A stretch of 6,239 nt of DNA, taken from assembly GCA_029883045.1 (NCBI GenBank), contig JAOUJU010000112.1:1-6239 (forward strand), in the 5' to 3' direction. Position numbers and translations under genes: made by a program. Position 1 is the first letter of the stretch. Every line of letters begins with the position of its first letter. Source of the stretch: Rhodospirillaceae bacterium. GTDB lineage: Bacteria; Pseudomonadota; Alphaproteobacteria; Rhodospirillales; Magnetovibrionaceae. Shown here piece by piece: positions 1 to 6,239 of the stretch. The notes below the pieces were generated by a model. The model was not told where the DNA came from, did not search any database, and saw nothing but the letters and a program-made list of their open reading frames with translations.

Positions 1-1
1 G

Positions 2-343
2 CTATGGTGCATTTCTCCAATTTTTACTGCCATTGGTTTTTTTCTATCAGATGCGGTGCCCCGCCCAGTTTCGATTGGTTTGGTATTTTTAAACCCGCTG
101 TATTTTACATTACTATTTTTGGTTGATCTTAGAAAACCGAGCAAGGTTATTGCTCTTGTGCTGGGCGCTGTATTGGGCCCATTACTGTTTTTATTTTCCA
201 GCGACTGGAGCTTGCTTTTAACCGGAATAATTGGCGGAACCGCCGCTTATTTTTTAGGACAGAAAATTGATGGGCCAACGCCCGATCAACCAACCGAAGA
301 AACGCCAGATGGCGCCCTAGACCAAACGGGAGGTGTAAATTGA
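2..343 (+). CDS. azlC: AzlC family branched-chain amino acid exporter large subunit, C-terminal part (cut by window edge)
   Basis: The frame is open from base 2 to a TGA at 341-343, giving 113 residues of the C-terminal part; the N-terminal half lies outside the window. AzlC (YgaZ in E. coli) is the large inner-membrane subunit of a two-part exporter for branched-chain amino acids and toxic analogues such as 4-azaleucine. The visible part has hydrophobic membrane segments and the stretch FLNPLYF, which I associate with proteobacterial AzlC proteins. It then has a basic loop (LRKPSK), two more hydrophobic segments, and a hydrophilic tail rich in Pro, Glu, Asp and Thr that probably lies outside the membrane. 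The GTG at 56 is an internal codon, because the frame is open upstream of it and already encodes membrane-like sequence. The downstream azlD overlaps it by four bases, which strongly supports the assignment. Substrate is inferred from the family. Confidence 0.85.
   Translation, partial: LWCISPIFTAIGFFLSDAVPRPVSIGLVFLNPLYFTLLFLVDLRKPSKVIALVLGAVLGPLLFLFSSDWSLLLTGIIGGTAAYFLGQKIDGPTPDQPTEETPDGALDQTGGVN
328..335 (+). promoter_or_regulatory. Ribosome binding site that sets the TTG start of azlD
   Basis: GGGAGGTG lies inside the last codons of azlC. Its GGAGG core (329-333) ends six bases before the TTG at 340, an ideal spacing. It is the best Shine-Dalgarno match I saw in the window and decides in favour of the unusual TTG start. 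The stop of azlC (TGA 341-343) lies within TTGA, so translation of the two subunits is probably coupled. Confidence 0.7.
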
Positions 344-681
344 GCGATTTTAACCTACCTGATTGGGCAATAATATGGGCGGCAATTGCTGTAAGCGGGC
401 TTGCGACCTATGCATCGCGTTTTTTAGGCGTAATTTTTTCAGGTCGGGTACGCGCCGATGGCAAGTTAGTGGAATGGGTGGCGTCTGTTACCTATGCCCT
501 GCTGGCAGGGCTGGTGGCACGTATGATAATTTTACCCATAGGATCGCTAAATTCGGCCACCGACTGGATGCGTTTGGCCGCGACAGCTGCCGGATTGGCT
601 GCATTTTTTGCTTTTGGCCGTTCGGTCGCAGCGGGCGTTCTGACAGGAACATTGGCGCTGATAATAATGCTTTGGCAATAG
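340..681 (+). CDS. azlD: AzlD family branched-chain amino acid exporter small subunit
   Basis: This encodes a 113-residue, almost entirely hydrophobic protein, the usual size for AzlD (YgaH in E. coli), the small membrane partner of AzlC. Hydrophobic segments lie at about residues 8-25, 45-66 and 78-112; the last may form two helices. TYASRFLG at residues 23-30 matches the Thr-Tyr-x-x-Arg element typical of this family near the end of the first helix. The start is TTG at 340, chosen because a strong Shine-Dalgarno sequence sits six bases upstream and because the four-base TTGA overlap with azlC is the classic arrangement for this subunit pair. The two proteins together would export branched-chain amino acids across the inner membrane. 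The substrate is known for homologues and only inferred here. The protein looks complete. Confidence 0.87.
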   Translation: MSDFNLPDWAIIWAAIAVSGLATYASRFLGVIFSGRVRADGKLVEWVASVTYALLAGLVARMIILPIGSLNSATDWMRLAATAAGLAAFFAFGRSVAAGVLTGTLALIIMLWQ

Positions 682-792
682 CTATGGTTGATTAGCCGAC
701 AAGTAAATAAACCATAAATTAACCAACCTATTCAGTCAGTTAACACTTTATTGAATAATTTTAGGCTAGTTTTGCTTCGGGGCGACAGAGGG
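682..792 (+). other. A+T-rich intergenic region, probable promoter region of the downstream small gene
   Basis: This 111-base gap between azlD and the small membrane protein gene is clearly more A+T-rich than its flanks and contains no convincing gene. It holds TTGATT at 688-693, TTAACC at 719-724 and the palindrome GTTAAC at 739-744. TAAA-N7-TTAAC at 708-723 differs by one base from the TTAA-N7-TTAA box bound by the alphaproteobacterial regulator CtrA. No -35/-10 pair stands out: TTAACA (740-745) has only a weak partner around 763-769. No U-tract terminator for azlD is visible; GGCAAT...ATTAGCC (674-697) can pair only imperfectly. Confidence 0.3.
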
Positions 793-1176
793 ATGCAGAA
801 GGCAGGCTCGCGAACCATGATGCAAATTTTTGGAGTAATCGGTTTTTTTATGGCCGTACTGGCAATTTTTATTGCCAGTGAATCAATGCGCCGCACAAGC
901 CACCGTATGCTTGAGCTGGAAACCGCTTTTTACAAACTAAGCGCGCGTATCAAAAATATAGAATTACGCATGGCCGAAGTCGAAAAAGATACCGGCCATA
1001 GCGCAGCAGAACGCAGGCGACAAACCGAAACCCTGCTTGCGTTAGAAAAGAAAACTCGGACCCAGCGAACAGATAATGCCGCCGTACCAGCAACCGGTAT
1101 CGCCAGCAAACGTGAAAATGAACAAAACGAACGCTACGTTCCATCGCAATACAAAAAAACTTTGGGCATAGGTTAA
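793..1176 (+). CDS. Small single-pass membrane protein with coiled coil, function unknown
   Basis: I do not recognise this protein. From the ATG at 793 it has 127 residues. A short basic N-terminus is followed by one strongly hydrophobic helix at about residues 10-29, then a charged, Arg-, Lys- and Glu-rich region. Residues 39-63 show a clean heptad pattern: M39, F46, I53 and M60 at one core position and L42, L49, I56 and V63 at the other. This is a parallel coiled coil in all likelihood, perhaps continuing to about residue 86. The C-terminus (about 90-127) is polar and probably disordered, ending YKKTLGIG. The positive residues before the helix and just after it leave the orientation unclear. 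The start is uncertain: TTG 751, ATG 793, ATG 817 and ATG 820 are all in frame, and none has a well-spaced Shine-Dalgarno sequence; the weak GCAGG at 802-806 would suit 817. Membrane helix plus coiled coil suggests a scaffold or envelope-associated role, but nothing specific can be claimed. Confidence 0.6.
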   Translation: MQKAGSRTMMQIFGVIGFFMAVLAIFIASESMRRTSHRMLELETAFYKLSARIKNIELRMAEVEKDTGHSAAERRRQTETLLALEKKTRTQRTDNAAVPATGIASKRENEQNERYVPSQYKKTLGIG

Positions 1177-1210
1177 AAGGTTAGAACGCTTTTTTGGTTC
1201 AACCCTTTTT
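1175..1210. terminator. Candidate weak bidirectional terminator between convergent genes
   Basis: AAAAGGTT (1175-1182) can pair with AACCCTTTT (1201-1209) with one bulged base, leaving a loop of 18 bases. T-runs at 1191-1195 and 1206-1210 on the + strand, and TTTT in the opposite arm on the - strand, would give a U-rich end in either direction. The hairpin overlaps the stop codons of both the small membrane protein gene (TAA 1174-1176) and prmA (TGA 1201-1199). The stem is short, A/T-rich and has a large loop, so its strength is doubtful. Its position at the convergence point is the main support. Confidence 0.35.
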
Positions 1211-2086
1211 CAAAACAAGCGTTAGCCAATCATCAATAACTATTCGTTTTTCTAAAAATAGCCCATAACGACGATGGGCATTCAGGACCATTTTTTCATC
1301 ACGCGTTATAAGCCCTGAAAGTATTGCCCGCCCCCCGGGCGCAAGCGCACCAGCCAAATCACCCGACATGGCGGCTAGTGGTCGGGCTAAAATGTTAGCG
1401 GTAATTAAATCAAACTTTTTATATCTCAGTTTATTGGCATTGCTGTTTAAAGCAGCAAAACCCTTTCCTGATTTACAAATCAATTTTTTTGCAACACCAT
1501 TCAGTTCCCCATTTTTACGCGCAACCCCCACTGCTTTTTCATCAATATCTGTAGCAATAACTTTTTTTTGCCACAGCTTGATCATCGCTAATGCCAAAAT
1601 TCCTGAACCAGTTCCCATATCTAAAATACATTTTGGTTTCATTGCTTTGCCAAGTGCGCCAATAGCCAGCAAACACCCTGCGGTGGTGGCGTGGCTTCCA
1701 GTGCCAAAAGCAACGCTTTGATCTATGCGAATTGGTATCTGCCCCGGTAATGGGCGCAGGTCAATGTGTGCGCCATAAATGAAAAACCTGCCAACCGAAA
1801 TTGGGGGGAACTGTTTTAGATTTTCCGCCACCCAATCGCGCTCAGGTATTTGTTCAATAATAATTTTTGGAACTTCTATTCCGCCAATGCTGGCGGCACG
1901 CTTTATGGCATCATTTAATAACGCGCTATCGGGCGTAATGTCGGCGAACCCTTCCATCACCTGCATATGTGTACTGTCATCAACTGACCACAAAAGCGAT
2001 TGCACAAATGGTTGTAACGCATTTTCAAATATTTCAATTGCGCTATCGGGAATGGTAATGGCGATACGGGTTAGATTGCTATTCAT
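1199..2086 (-). CDS. prmA: Ribosomal protein L11 methyltransferase PrmA
   Basis: This encodes a 295-residue cytoplasmic enzyme, very close to the 293 of E. coli PrmA, which uses S-adenosylmethionine to trimethylate ribosomal protein L11. Residues 1 to about 95 form the N-terminal substrate-recognition region, ending in the family element DWVAENLKQFPPISVGRFF (84-102). The catalytic Rossmann domain follows. It shows FGTGSHATT (127-135, FGTGTHPTT in E. coli), the SAM-binding glycine loop ILDMGTGSGILALA (154-167), the acidic end of the second strand ATDIDEKAV (178-186), and the catalytic-loop motif NILARPL (231-237) typical of PrmA. A late strand carries LSGLI (256-260). The ATG at 2084-2086 lies 16 bases after the uvrD stop. 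The only Shine-Dalgarno-like sequence, AAGG, overlaps that stop and is 14 bases away, so translation may be coupled to uvrD. It ends convergently with the small membrane protein gene. Confidence 0.95.
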   Translation of the reverse strand: MNSNLTRIAITIPDSAIEIFENALQPFVQSLLWSVDDSTHMQVMEGFADITPDSALLNDAIKRAASIGGIEVPKIIIEQIPERDWVAENLKQFPPISVGRFFIYGAHIDLRPLPGQIPIRIDQSVAFGTGSHATTAGCLLAIGALGKAMKPKCILDMGTGSGILALAMIKLWQKKVIATDIDEKAVGVARKNGELNGVAKKLICKSGKGFAALNSNANKLRYKKFDLITANILARPLAAMSGDLAGALAPGGRAILSGLITRDEKMVLNAHRRYGLFLEKRIVIDDWLTLVLKKG

Positions 2087-2102
2087 TGTATTTGGTCATG
2101 CC

Positions 2103-4355
2103 TTAGGTTAGTTCAACAAAGCTTGCCATTACTTTTTTAATTCCGGCTTTTTCAAAATCAATTTCTAGCTTATCACCATCTAGCTCACAAATACGGCCAT
2201 AACCAAACTTTTGGTGGAACACCCGTTGCCCAATTTCAAGGCCACCTACATCTGTTGTGCTTTGGCGGTAATTTACACTTTCTTTTTTTGTCCTTTGTCC
2301 TTTTTGGTACCGTGCTGGTCGCTGGGCAGGAAAATCATCAATAAAACCATCACTGCTTTGCCCCATATCGTTGCGTTCGGTGTGCTGCTCAGGTAATTCA
2401 TCAATAAACCGCGAGGGTAAGGCCGTTTGCCATTGGCCGAATAGGCGCCTTGATGCGGCGCACGTAACCAATGCGCGTTTTTTTGCACGGGTTAAGGCGA
2501 CATAGGCTAAACGGCGCTCTTCTTCTAAACCTTCGGTTCCGGATTCGTCTAATGAACGCTGGTGGGGAAACAGCCCCTCTTCCCACCCGGGCAAGAAGAC
2601 ACTGTCAAATTCCAACCCCTTGGCCGCATGCATGGTCATTATGCTTATTTTATCAGAACTTTTGTTTTCTTCGTTATCCATTACCAATGATACGTGTTCA
2701 AGAAAGTTTTGCAGACTATCAAATTGTTCTAGCCCCACGATCATTTCCTTCAGGTTATCAACCCGCCCCGGGGCCTCTATGGATTTATCCATTTTCCAAT
2801 GCTCTATTATGCCGCTTTCGCGCAATACCAAATCACAAAGCTCTGCCGGTGGTAAATCAAGCGAGCTTGCCCGCCAGCGGGAAAAATCGCTCATCAGGCT
2901 GGCTAGCGCCTTTCTGGGTGCGGGGCGCAATTCATCGGTAGCTATTAATTCATCTATTGCCGCGGTTAATGGTATCTGTCGGGCGCGGGCATGAACATGG
3001 ATTGTTTGCATGGCCCCATCGCCAATTCCGCGCTTGGGGAAATTAACAATTCGCTCAAACGCAAGATCATCATCGGGTGATGAAATTACCCTAAGGTACG
3101 CAGCCGCATCGCGAATTTCACGACGTTCATAAAAACGCAAACCCCCAATAACCTGATATGCAATCCCCAGGGTAATTAAGCGTTCTTCAAATTCGCGGGT
3201 TTGGGCCGAGGTCCTAACCAAAATTGCCATGGATGAAAGATTTTCTTTTTTGCGCTGGCGCATTTCTATTTCATCGCCAATAAAGCGTGCTTCTAACCCT
3301 GAATCCAGCACCCCATGGGTTCGAACTTTTTCACCATCATCAATGTCGGTCCACAGGGTTTTTCCCAACCGCCCTTCGTTATTTGAAATAAGCCCTGACG
3401 CAGCGCCAAGAATGTGCGGGGTTGAACGATAATTGCGCTCAAGACGCACAATCCGCGCACCAGGGAAATCTGCCTCGAAACTTAAAATATTTCCGACATC
3501 GGCTCCACGCCATGAATAAATTGATTGATCATCATCGCCGACACAGCAAATATTGGCATGGTTTTTTGCCAGTAGCTTTAACCACATATATTGCGCCGCA
3601 TTGGTATCTTGGTATTCATCAACCAAAATATATCGGAAGCGATTTTGATAATGGGCTAAAACGTCGGGGTTTTTTTGCAGCACTTTAACTGCGTGCATTA
3701 GCAAATCACCAAAATCAGCAGCGTTGACCGCGCTTAAACGCGCCTGATAATCAACATAAACATCCAAGGCATCACCGCCGACTGCGTCCATTACCTCGCC
3801 CGGTGGCACATCGGCAGGTTCCAACGCGCGGTCTTTCCATCCTTGAATGGCAAAAAGAAAACTTCTGGGTGGCCAGCGTTTAACGTCTATTTCGCGCGCG
3901 GCCAAAATTTGTTTTATCAAACGCAACTGATCATCAGTATCAATAATTACAAAATTAGATTTCAATCCAACCAGTTCGGCATTACGGCGTAACATGCGCG
4001 CGGCCAGCGCGTGAAAGGTTCCGACCCACCAGCCTTCTACCGAGGTGCCAAGCACACCTGCAACGCGTTCTTGCATTTCGCGCGCGGCTTTGTTGGTGAA
4101 TGTTACCGCCAATATTTCACCCGGGCGGGCTTTTCGTTCCATTAATATGTGGGCCAAGCGCGTGGTTAGAACCCGGGTTTTTCCGGTTCCCGCGCCTGCC
4201 AGAACTAAAACCGGGCCATCAATATTTTCAACCGCCTCAAGCTGGCTTTCATTAAGGCCCGAAAGGTGCCTTGGCGTAGGCGCAGATGTGCCCGCACCCC
4301 CTGTTTGCAGTTGGGGTTTTTCAGGGGCATCGTTTAATTCAAAAGGATCGTTCAT
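2103..4355 (-). CDS. uvrD: UvrD/PcrA family superfamily 1 ATP-dependent DNA helicase
   Basis: This encodes 750 residues, slightly longer than E. coli UvrD (720). It is a 3'-to-5' DNA helicase of the UvrD/Rep/PcrA group, which acts in nucleotide excision and mismatch repair and clears proteins or RNA polymerase from DNA. All helicase motifs are present in order: Q-motif region LNESQLEAV (34-42), Walker A AGAGTGKT (53-60), Ia TFTNKAAREM (85-94), Walker B VDEYQDTN (245-252), III GDDDQSIYSWRGAD (273-286), IV LERNYRST (305-312), V TMHAAKGLEFD (574-584) and VI EERRLAYVALTRAKK (612-626). A linker of about 50 polar residues leads to the C-terminal Tudor-like domain (705-750, GQRVFHQKFGYGRI), which in UvrD and PcrA contacts RNA polymerase. 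This domain and DEYQD favour UvrD/PcrA over Rep. The ATG at 4353-4355 has no Shine-Dalgarno sequence, but the next Met is residue 72, after Walker A, so this start is preferred. It follows the CLC gene by 45 bases and is followed by prmA. Confidence 0.95.
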   Translation of the reverse strand: MNDPFELNDAPEKPQLQTGGAGTSAPTPRHLSGLNESQLEAVENIDGPVLVLAGAGTGKTRVLTTRLAHILMERKARPGEILAVTFTNKAAREMQERVAGVLGTSVEGWWVGTFHALAARMLRRNAELVGLKSNFVIIDTDDQLRLIKQILAAREIDVKRWPPRSFLFAIQGWKDRALEPADVPPGEVMDAVGGDALDVYVDYQARLSAVNAADFGDLLMHAVKVLQKNPDVLAHYQNRFRYILVDEYQDTNAAQYMWLKLLAKNHANICCVGDDDQSIYSWRGADVGNILSFEADFPGARIVRLERNYRSTPHILGAASGLISNNEGRLGKTLWTDIDDGEKVRTHGVLDSGLEARFIGDEIEMRQRKKENLSSMAILVRTSAQTREFEERLITLGIAYQVIGGLRFYERREIRDAAAYLRVISSPDDDLAFERIVNFPKRGIGDGAMQTIHVHARARQIPLTAAIDELIATDELRPAPRKALASLMSDFSRWRASSLDLPPAELCDLVLRESGIIEHWKMDKSIEAPGRVDNLKEMIVGLEQFDSLQNFLEHVSLVMDNEENKSSDKISIMTMHAAKGLEFDSVFLPGWEEGLFPHQRSLDESGTEGLEEERRLAYVALTRAKKRALVTCAASRRLFGQWQTALPSRFIDELPEQHTERNDMGQSSDGFIDDFPAQRPARYQKGQRTKKESVNYRQSTTDVGGLEIGQRVFHQKFGYGRICELDGDKLEIDFEKAGIKKVMASFVELT

Positions 4356-4365
4356 TATGCAAACA

Positions 4366-4394
4366 TATATAGCACGACTGAAGGGTCATGCCAG
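4366..4394 (-). promoter_or_regulatory. Candidate sigma-70-type promoter for uvrD-prmA
   Basis: On the - strand CTGGCA (4394-4389, four of six matches to TTGACA) is followed after 17 bases by TATATA (4371-4366, four of six matches to TATAAT). CTATAT, offset by one base with a 16-base spacer, fits equally well. Transcription would begin about 4358-4360, only three to five bases before the uvrD ATG at 4355. No Shine-Dalgarno sequence is present, which fits a near-leaderless message. This is a pattern match only; uvrD may instead be read through from the CLC gene. Confidence 0.35.
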
Positions 4395-4400
4395 CGAAGC

Positions 4401-6173
4401 CTAAACGTCATGCTCTTCATGGCGGCTATCAAGGAGTGCCCGGTTATAGGCGGCGATAACGTGGCGTTCATCAACCACACCTTCCAGTTTTTTGGATTCG
4501 TCATCAGCCACCACCGCAATCAATGATTCGCCGCTGTCATTTATAAGTTTTAACGCTTTTTCCAGGTCATCACCGATTTTAAGCATTGGTGGGTTTAACC
4601 GCGCAACGTCACTGGCATTAATCAGGTGGTCTAGATCGGCATCAAATGCGCTTTCGCTAAGGTCAGCAAGGGTTATGGTTCCGATTAAACGGCCATCTTC
4701 ACCAACCACAAACAATTCACCAGTTAACGAACATTGCAAACGATGCCTTAGCCCCGACAGCGTCACCCCCGGTAAAACTGTTTCGGGGTCGGTTTTCATT
4801 ACATTGCGAACGCGCCCTGCGCGCAATAGACCGCTTTCAAACCCGCCTTTTAGATCAAGGCCGCGCCGCTCAAGCTGGGCAGTGAAAAAAGTACGCCCGT
4901 GCATGTGGCGAAATACCCCAGTTGAAACCACAACCGCCAACATAACGCCCAAGGTTAATTGATAATCACCGGTCATTTCAAAAATTATCAAAGCCGTAGA
5001 AATAGGTGCGCCCAGCGTAGCTGCCGCCACCGCACCCATGCCAATTAAAGAATATGCGCTGGTATCAGTTCCAATTTGCGGAAAGATAGTAGTAACGATT
5101 ATGCCGTATGCCCCACCCAGCATGGCACCAATAACCATTGATGGTGAAAATATTCCGCCACCAAAACCAAACCCCAACGAAATGGCTGTGGCTAAAATTT
5201 TTCCCAGCAATATACCAACCAATAAAACAAGCGTGAAGTTTCCCATCAAGGCCTGTTCTGTAGCGCCATAACCAACACCAATAACCTGCGGCAACCATAT
5301 GGCCATGACGCCGACGCCAAGCCCGCCCACCATTGGGTGCAACCACCGTGGCAATGCTAATCCGGCAGAAAGGTCTTGGGATTTTGCAATCGCCCTGACC
5401 AACGCGCTGGCAACAAGGCCAGCAACAATGCCCAATACAATAAAAGCAGGAAATTCAAAATATGTAGTAATGGCATGGGGCGGCACGGTGAATGCAGGAA
5501 AATCGCCAAAATATGAACGCGATATTGCGGTGCCCGCTACAGAAGCAATTACCACTGGGGCAAATGCTTTTAGGGCGTAATGACCAATTACCACTTCGTT
5601 GGCAAATAGCGCGCCAGCAATGGGTGCATTAAATGACCCGGCCACCGCAGCTGCCACCCCGCAACCCAAAAGAGTTCTAGAAATTGAACGGCTTAAATTC
5701 AAACGTTTGGCAATATTAGCCGCTAATGCTGCACCCAAATGCACCGCTGGCCCTTCGCGTCCGACCGATGCACCAGAGCCAATGGAAACCGCATTTATTA
5801 TTGCTGCGCGCAAACCGTCGCTTAACGACATGCGCCCACCTTTTAGTGCGTTTGCTTCAATTACATCAGCGACCCCTTGGGGGCGATTTTCCGGCAAGCC
5901 AATGCGCACAAGGATGCCAACAACTAGCCCGCCCACCACCGGGGGCCAGATTATCTGCCACCATTTAAGGGTTGCCAGATGTAAAAAAAGCCGTTCATCG
6001 GCAGTGCCAAAAAATGCGTTTTGAAAAAATGATATACCTTCGCGAAAACCTATAACCGCACCACCGGAAATTATGCCAATGGCTAAGGCCAAACCCGCTA
6101 AAACCAATTGATCATTAGCCAGAATGGTTCTGCCGCTAGTTTTAATTGCGTCAGATATATTTTTTAATTTCAT
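4401..6173 (-). CDS. CLC family chloride channel/transporter with two C-terminal CBS domains
   Basis: This encodes 590 residues from the ATG at 6171-6173, an inner-membrane anion channel or transporter of the CLC family, which works as a homodimer. The membrane core covers about residues 20-430. Selectivity-filter motifs in order are GSGAS (132-136), GREGP (138-142) with the gating glutamate E140, GGGIFSPS (338-345), and later GMGAVAAATLGAPISTALIIFE starting near 378. The cytoplasmic end holds two CBS domains (about 454-512 and 517-581), which in homologues bind adenine nucleotides and regulate gating. In NAPIAGALFANEV (182-194), E193 aligns with E202 of E. coli ClcA, but V194 replaces the proton-path glutamate E203; valine is usual in CLC channels. 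A TTG start at 6191 would add six residues (596 in all) and overlap the upstream reading frame by eight bases. I prefer the ATG, ten bases after that stop, though neither has a good ribosome binding site. No gene symbol is given because E. coli clcA lacks CBS domains. Confidence 0.93.
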   Translation of the reverse strand: MKLKNISDAIKTSGRTILANDQLVLAGLALAIGIISGGAVIGFREGISFFQNAFFGTADERLFLHLATLKWWQIIWPPVVGGLVVGILVRIGLPENRPQGVADVIEANALKGGRMSLSDGLRAAIINAVSIGSGASVGREGPAVHLGAALAANIAKRLNLSRSISRTLLGCGVAAAVAGSFNAPIAGALFANEVVIGHYALKAFAPVVIASVAGTAISRSYFGDFPAFTVPPHAITTYFEFPAFIVLGIVAGLVASALVRAIAKSQDLSAGLALPRWLHPMVGGLGVGVMAIWLPQVIGVGYGATEQALMGNFTLVLLVGILLGKILATAISLGFGFGGGIFSPSMVIGAMLGGAYGIIVTTIFPQIGTDTSAYSLIGMGAVAAATLGAPISTALIIFEMTGDYQLTLGVMLAVVVSTGVFRHMHGRTFFTAQLERRGLDLKGGFESGLLRAGRVRNVMKTDPETVLPGVTLSGLRHRLQCSLTGELFVVGEDGRLIGTITLADLSESAFDADLDHLINASDVARLNPPMLKIGDDLEKALKLINDSGESLIAVVADDESKKLEGVVDERHVIAAYNRALLDSRHEEHDV

Positions 6174-6183
6174 CAGCAATAAA

Positions 6184-6239
6184 TCAATCAAATGAAAGTG
6201 CGTCTTTTTCCATATCCATCTGGCTGATGACGCGGTTGC
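6184..6239 (-). CDS. C-terminal end of an unidentified upstream gene (cut by window edge)
   Basis: On the - strand the frame starting with the full codon at 6237-6235 stays open for 17 codons to a TGA at 6186-6184, reading NRVISQMDMEKDALSFD. I do not recognise the protein from this short tail. The stop lies ten bases before the ATG of the CLC gene, the tight spacing seen elsewhere on this strand, which is the main reason to think it is a real gene end and the first visible member of the same transcription unit. An open stretch this short can occur by chance. Confidence 0.45.
   Translation of the reverse strand, partial: NRVISQMDMEKDALSFD

Noticed and set aside
56..343. GTG at 56 as the start of a short complete membrane protein
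   Set aside because: The frame is open back to base 2 and encodes membrane-like sequence continuous with AzlC, so this is the inside of a gene cut by the window edge.
363..695. 110-codon cysteine-containing open frame on the + strand inside azlD
   Set aside because: It lies in another frame of azlD, has an unlikely composition and no ribosome binding site, while azlD fits a known family in size, sequence and position.
674..697. Terminator hairpin directly after azlD
   Set aside because: The pairing GGCAAT with ATTAGCC is bulged, the stem is short and no T-run follows.
2079..2099. Six-codon mini reading frame (- strand, ATG at 2099) overlapping the prmA start
   Set aside because: It has no usable ribosome binding site (AAGG is one base away) and a frame this short is expected by chance.
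2211..4404. Open frames of 60-156 codons on both strands overlapping uvrD, including the 2471-2941 + strand frame
   Set aside because: uvrD is intact over the whole span with every helicase motif; these frames have no supporting start signals or recognisable domains.
4492..6024. Several + strand open frames opposite the CLC gene (for example 4492-4962 and 5599-6024)
   Set aside because: They are antisense to a full-length conserved gene, rich in Pro, Ser, Ala and Arg as expected of shadow frames, and resemble no protein family.
1..6239. CRISPR array, transfer RNA, insertion sequence ends, toxin-antitoxin pair or phage defence genes
   Set aside because: No regularly spaced repeats, cloverleaf-like sequence, transposase frames or long terminal inverted repeats were seen; nearly all bases are accounted for by housekeeping or transport genes.

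Overview
The window looks like ordinary chromosomal DNA from a free-living alphaproteobacterium with moderate G+C. This is inferred from the style of the PrmA, UvrD and AzlC proteins, not from a marker gene. I see no rRNA, tRNA, CRISPR array, insertion sequence, phage gene or long repeat. About 95% of it is coding.

Left part, + strand (1-1176): the 3' end of azlC runs off the left edge and is followed, with a 4-base overlap, by azlD. Together they form a two-part exporter of the branched-chain amino acid (AzlCD/YgaZH) type. A gap of about 110 bases leads to a small gene I cannot name. It encodes one membrane helix followed by a clear heptad coiled coil.

Right part, - strand (1199-6239), read right to left: the last 17 codons of an unidentified upstream gene, then a CLC-type chloride channel/transporter with two C-terminal CBS domains, then a UvrD/PcrA-type DNA helicase, then prmA (ribosomal protein L11 methyltransferase). 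These are tightly spaced (10, 45 and 16 bases) and probably share transcription. A candidate promoter lies just before uvrD. The + and - strand gene groups converge at about 1176-1199, where an imperfect hairpin could act as a weak terminator for both directions.

The genes do not form one pathway: they cover amino acid export, anion transport, DNA repair and ribosomal protein modification. I found no convincing new biological system. The best points for a second look are the channel-like valine in the CLC protein where proton-coupled exchangers usually have glutamate, the candidate near-leaderless start of uvrD, and the unnamed membrane coiled-coil protein.
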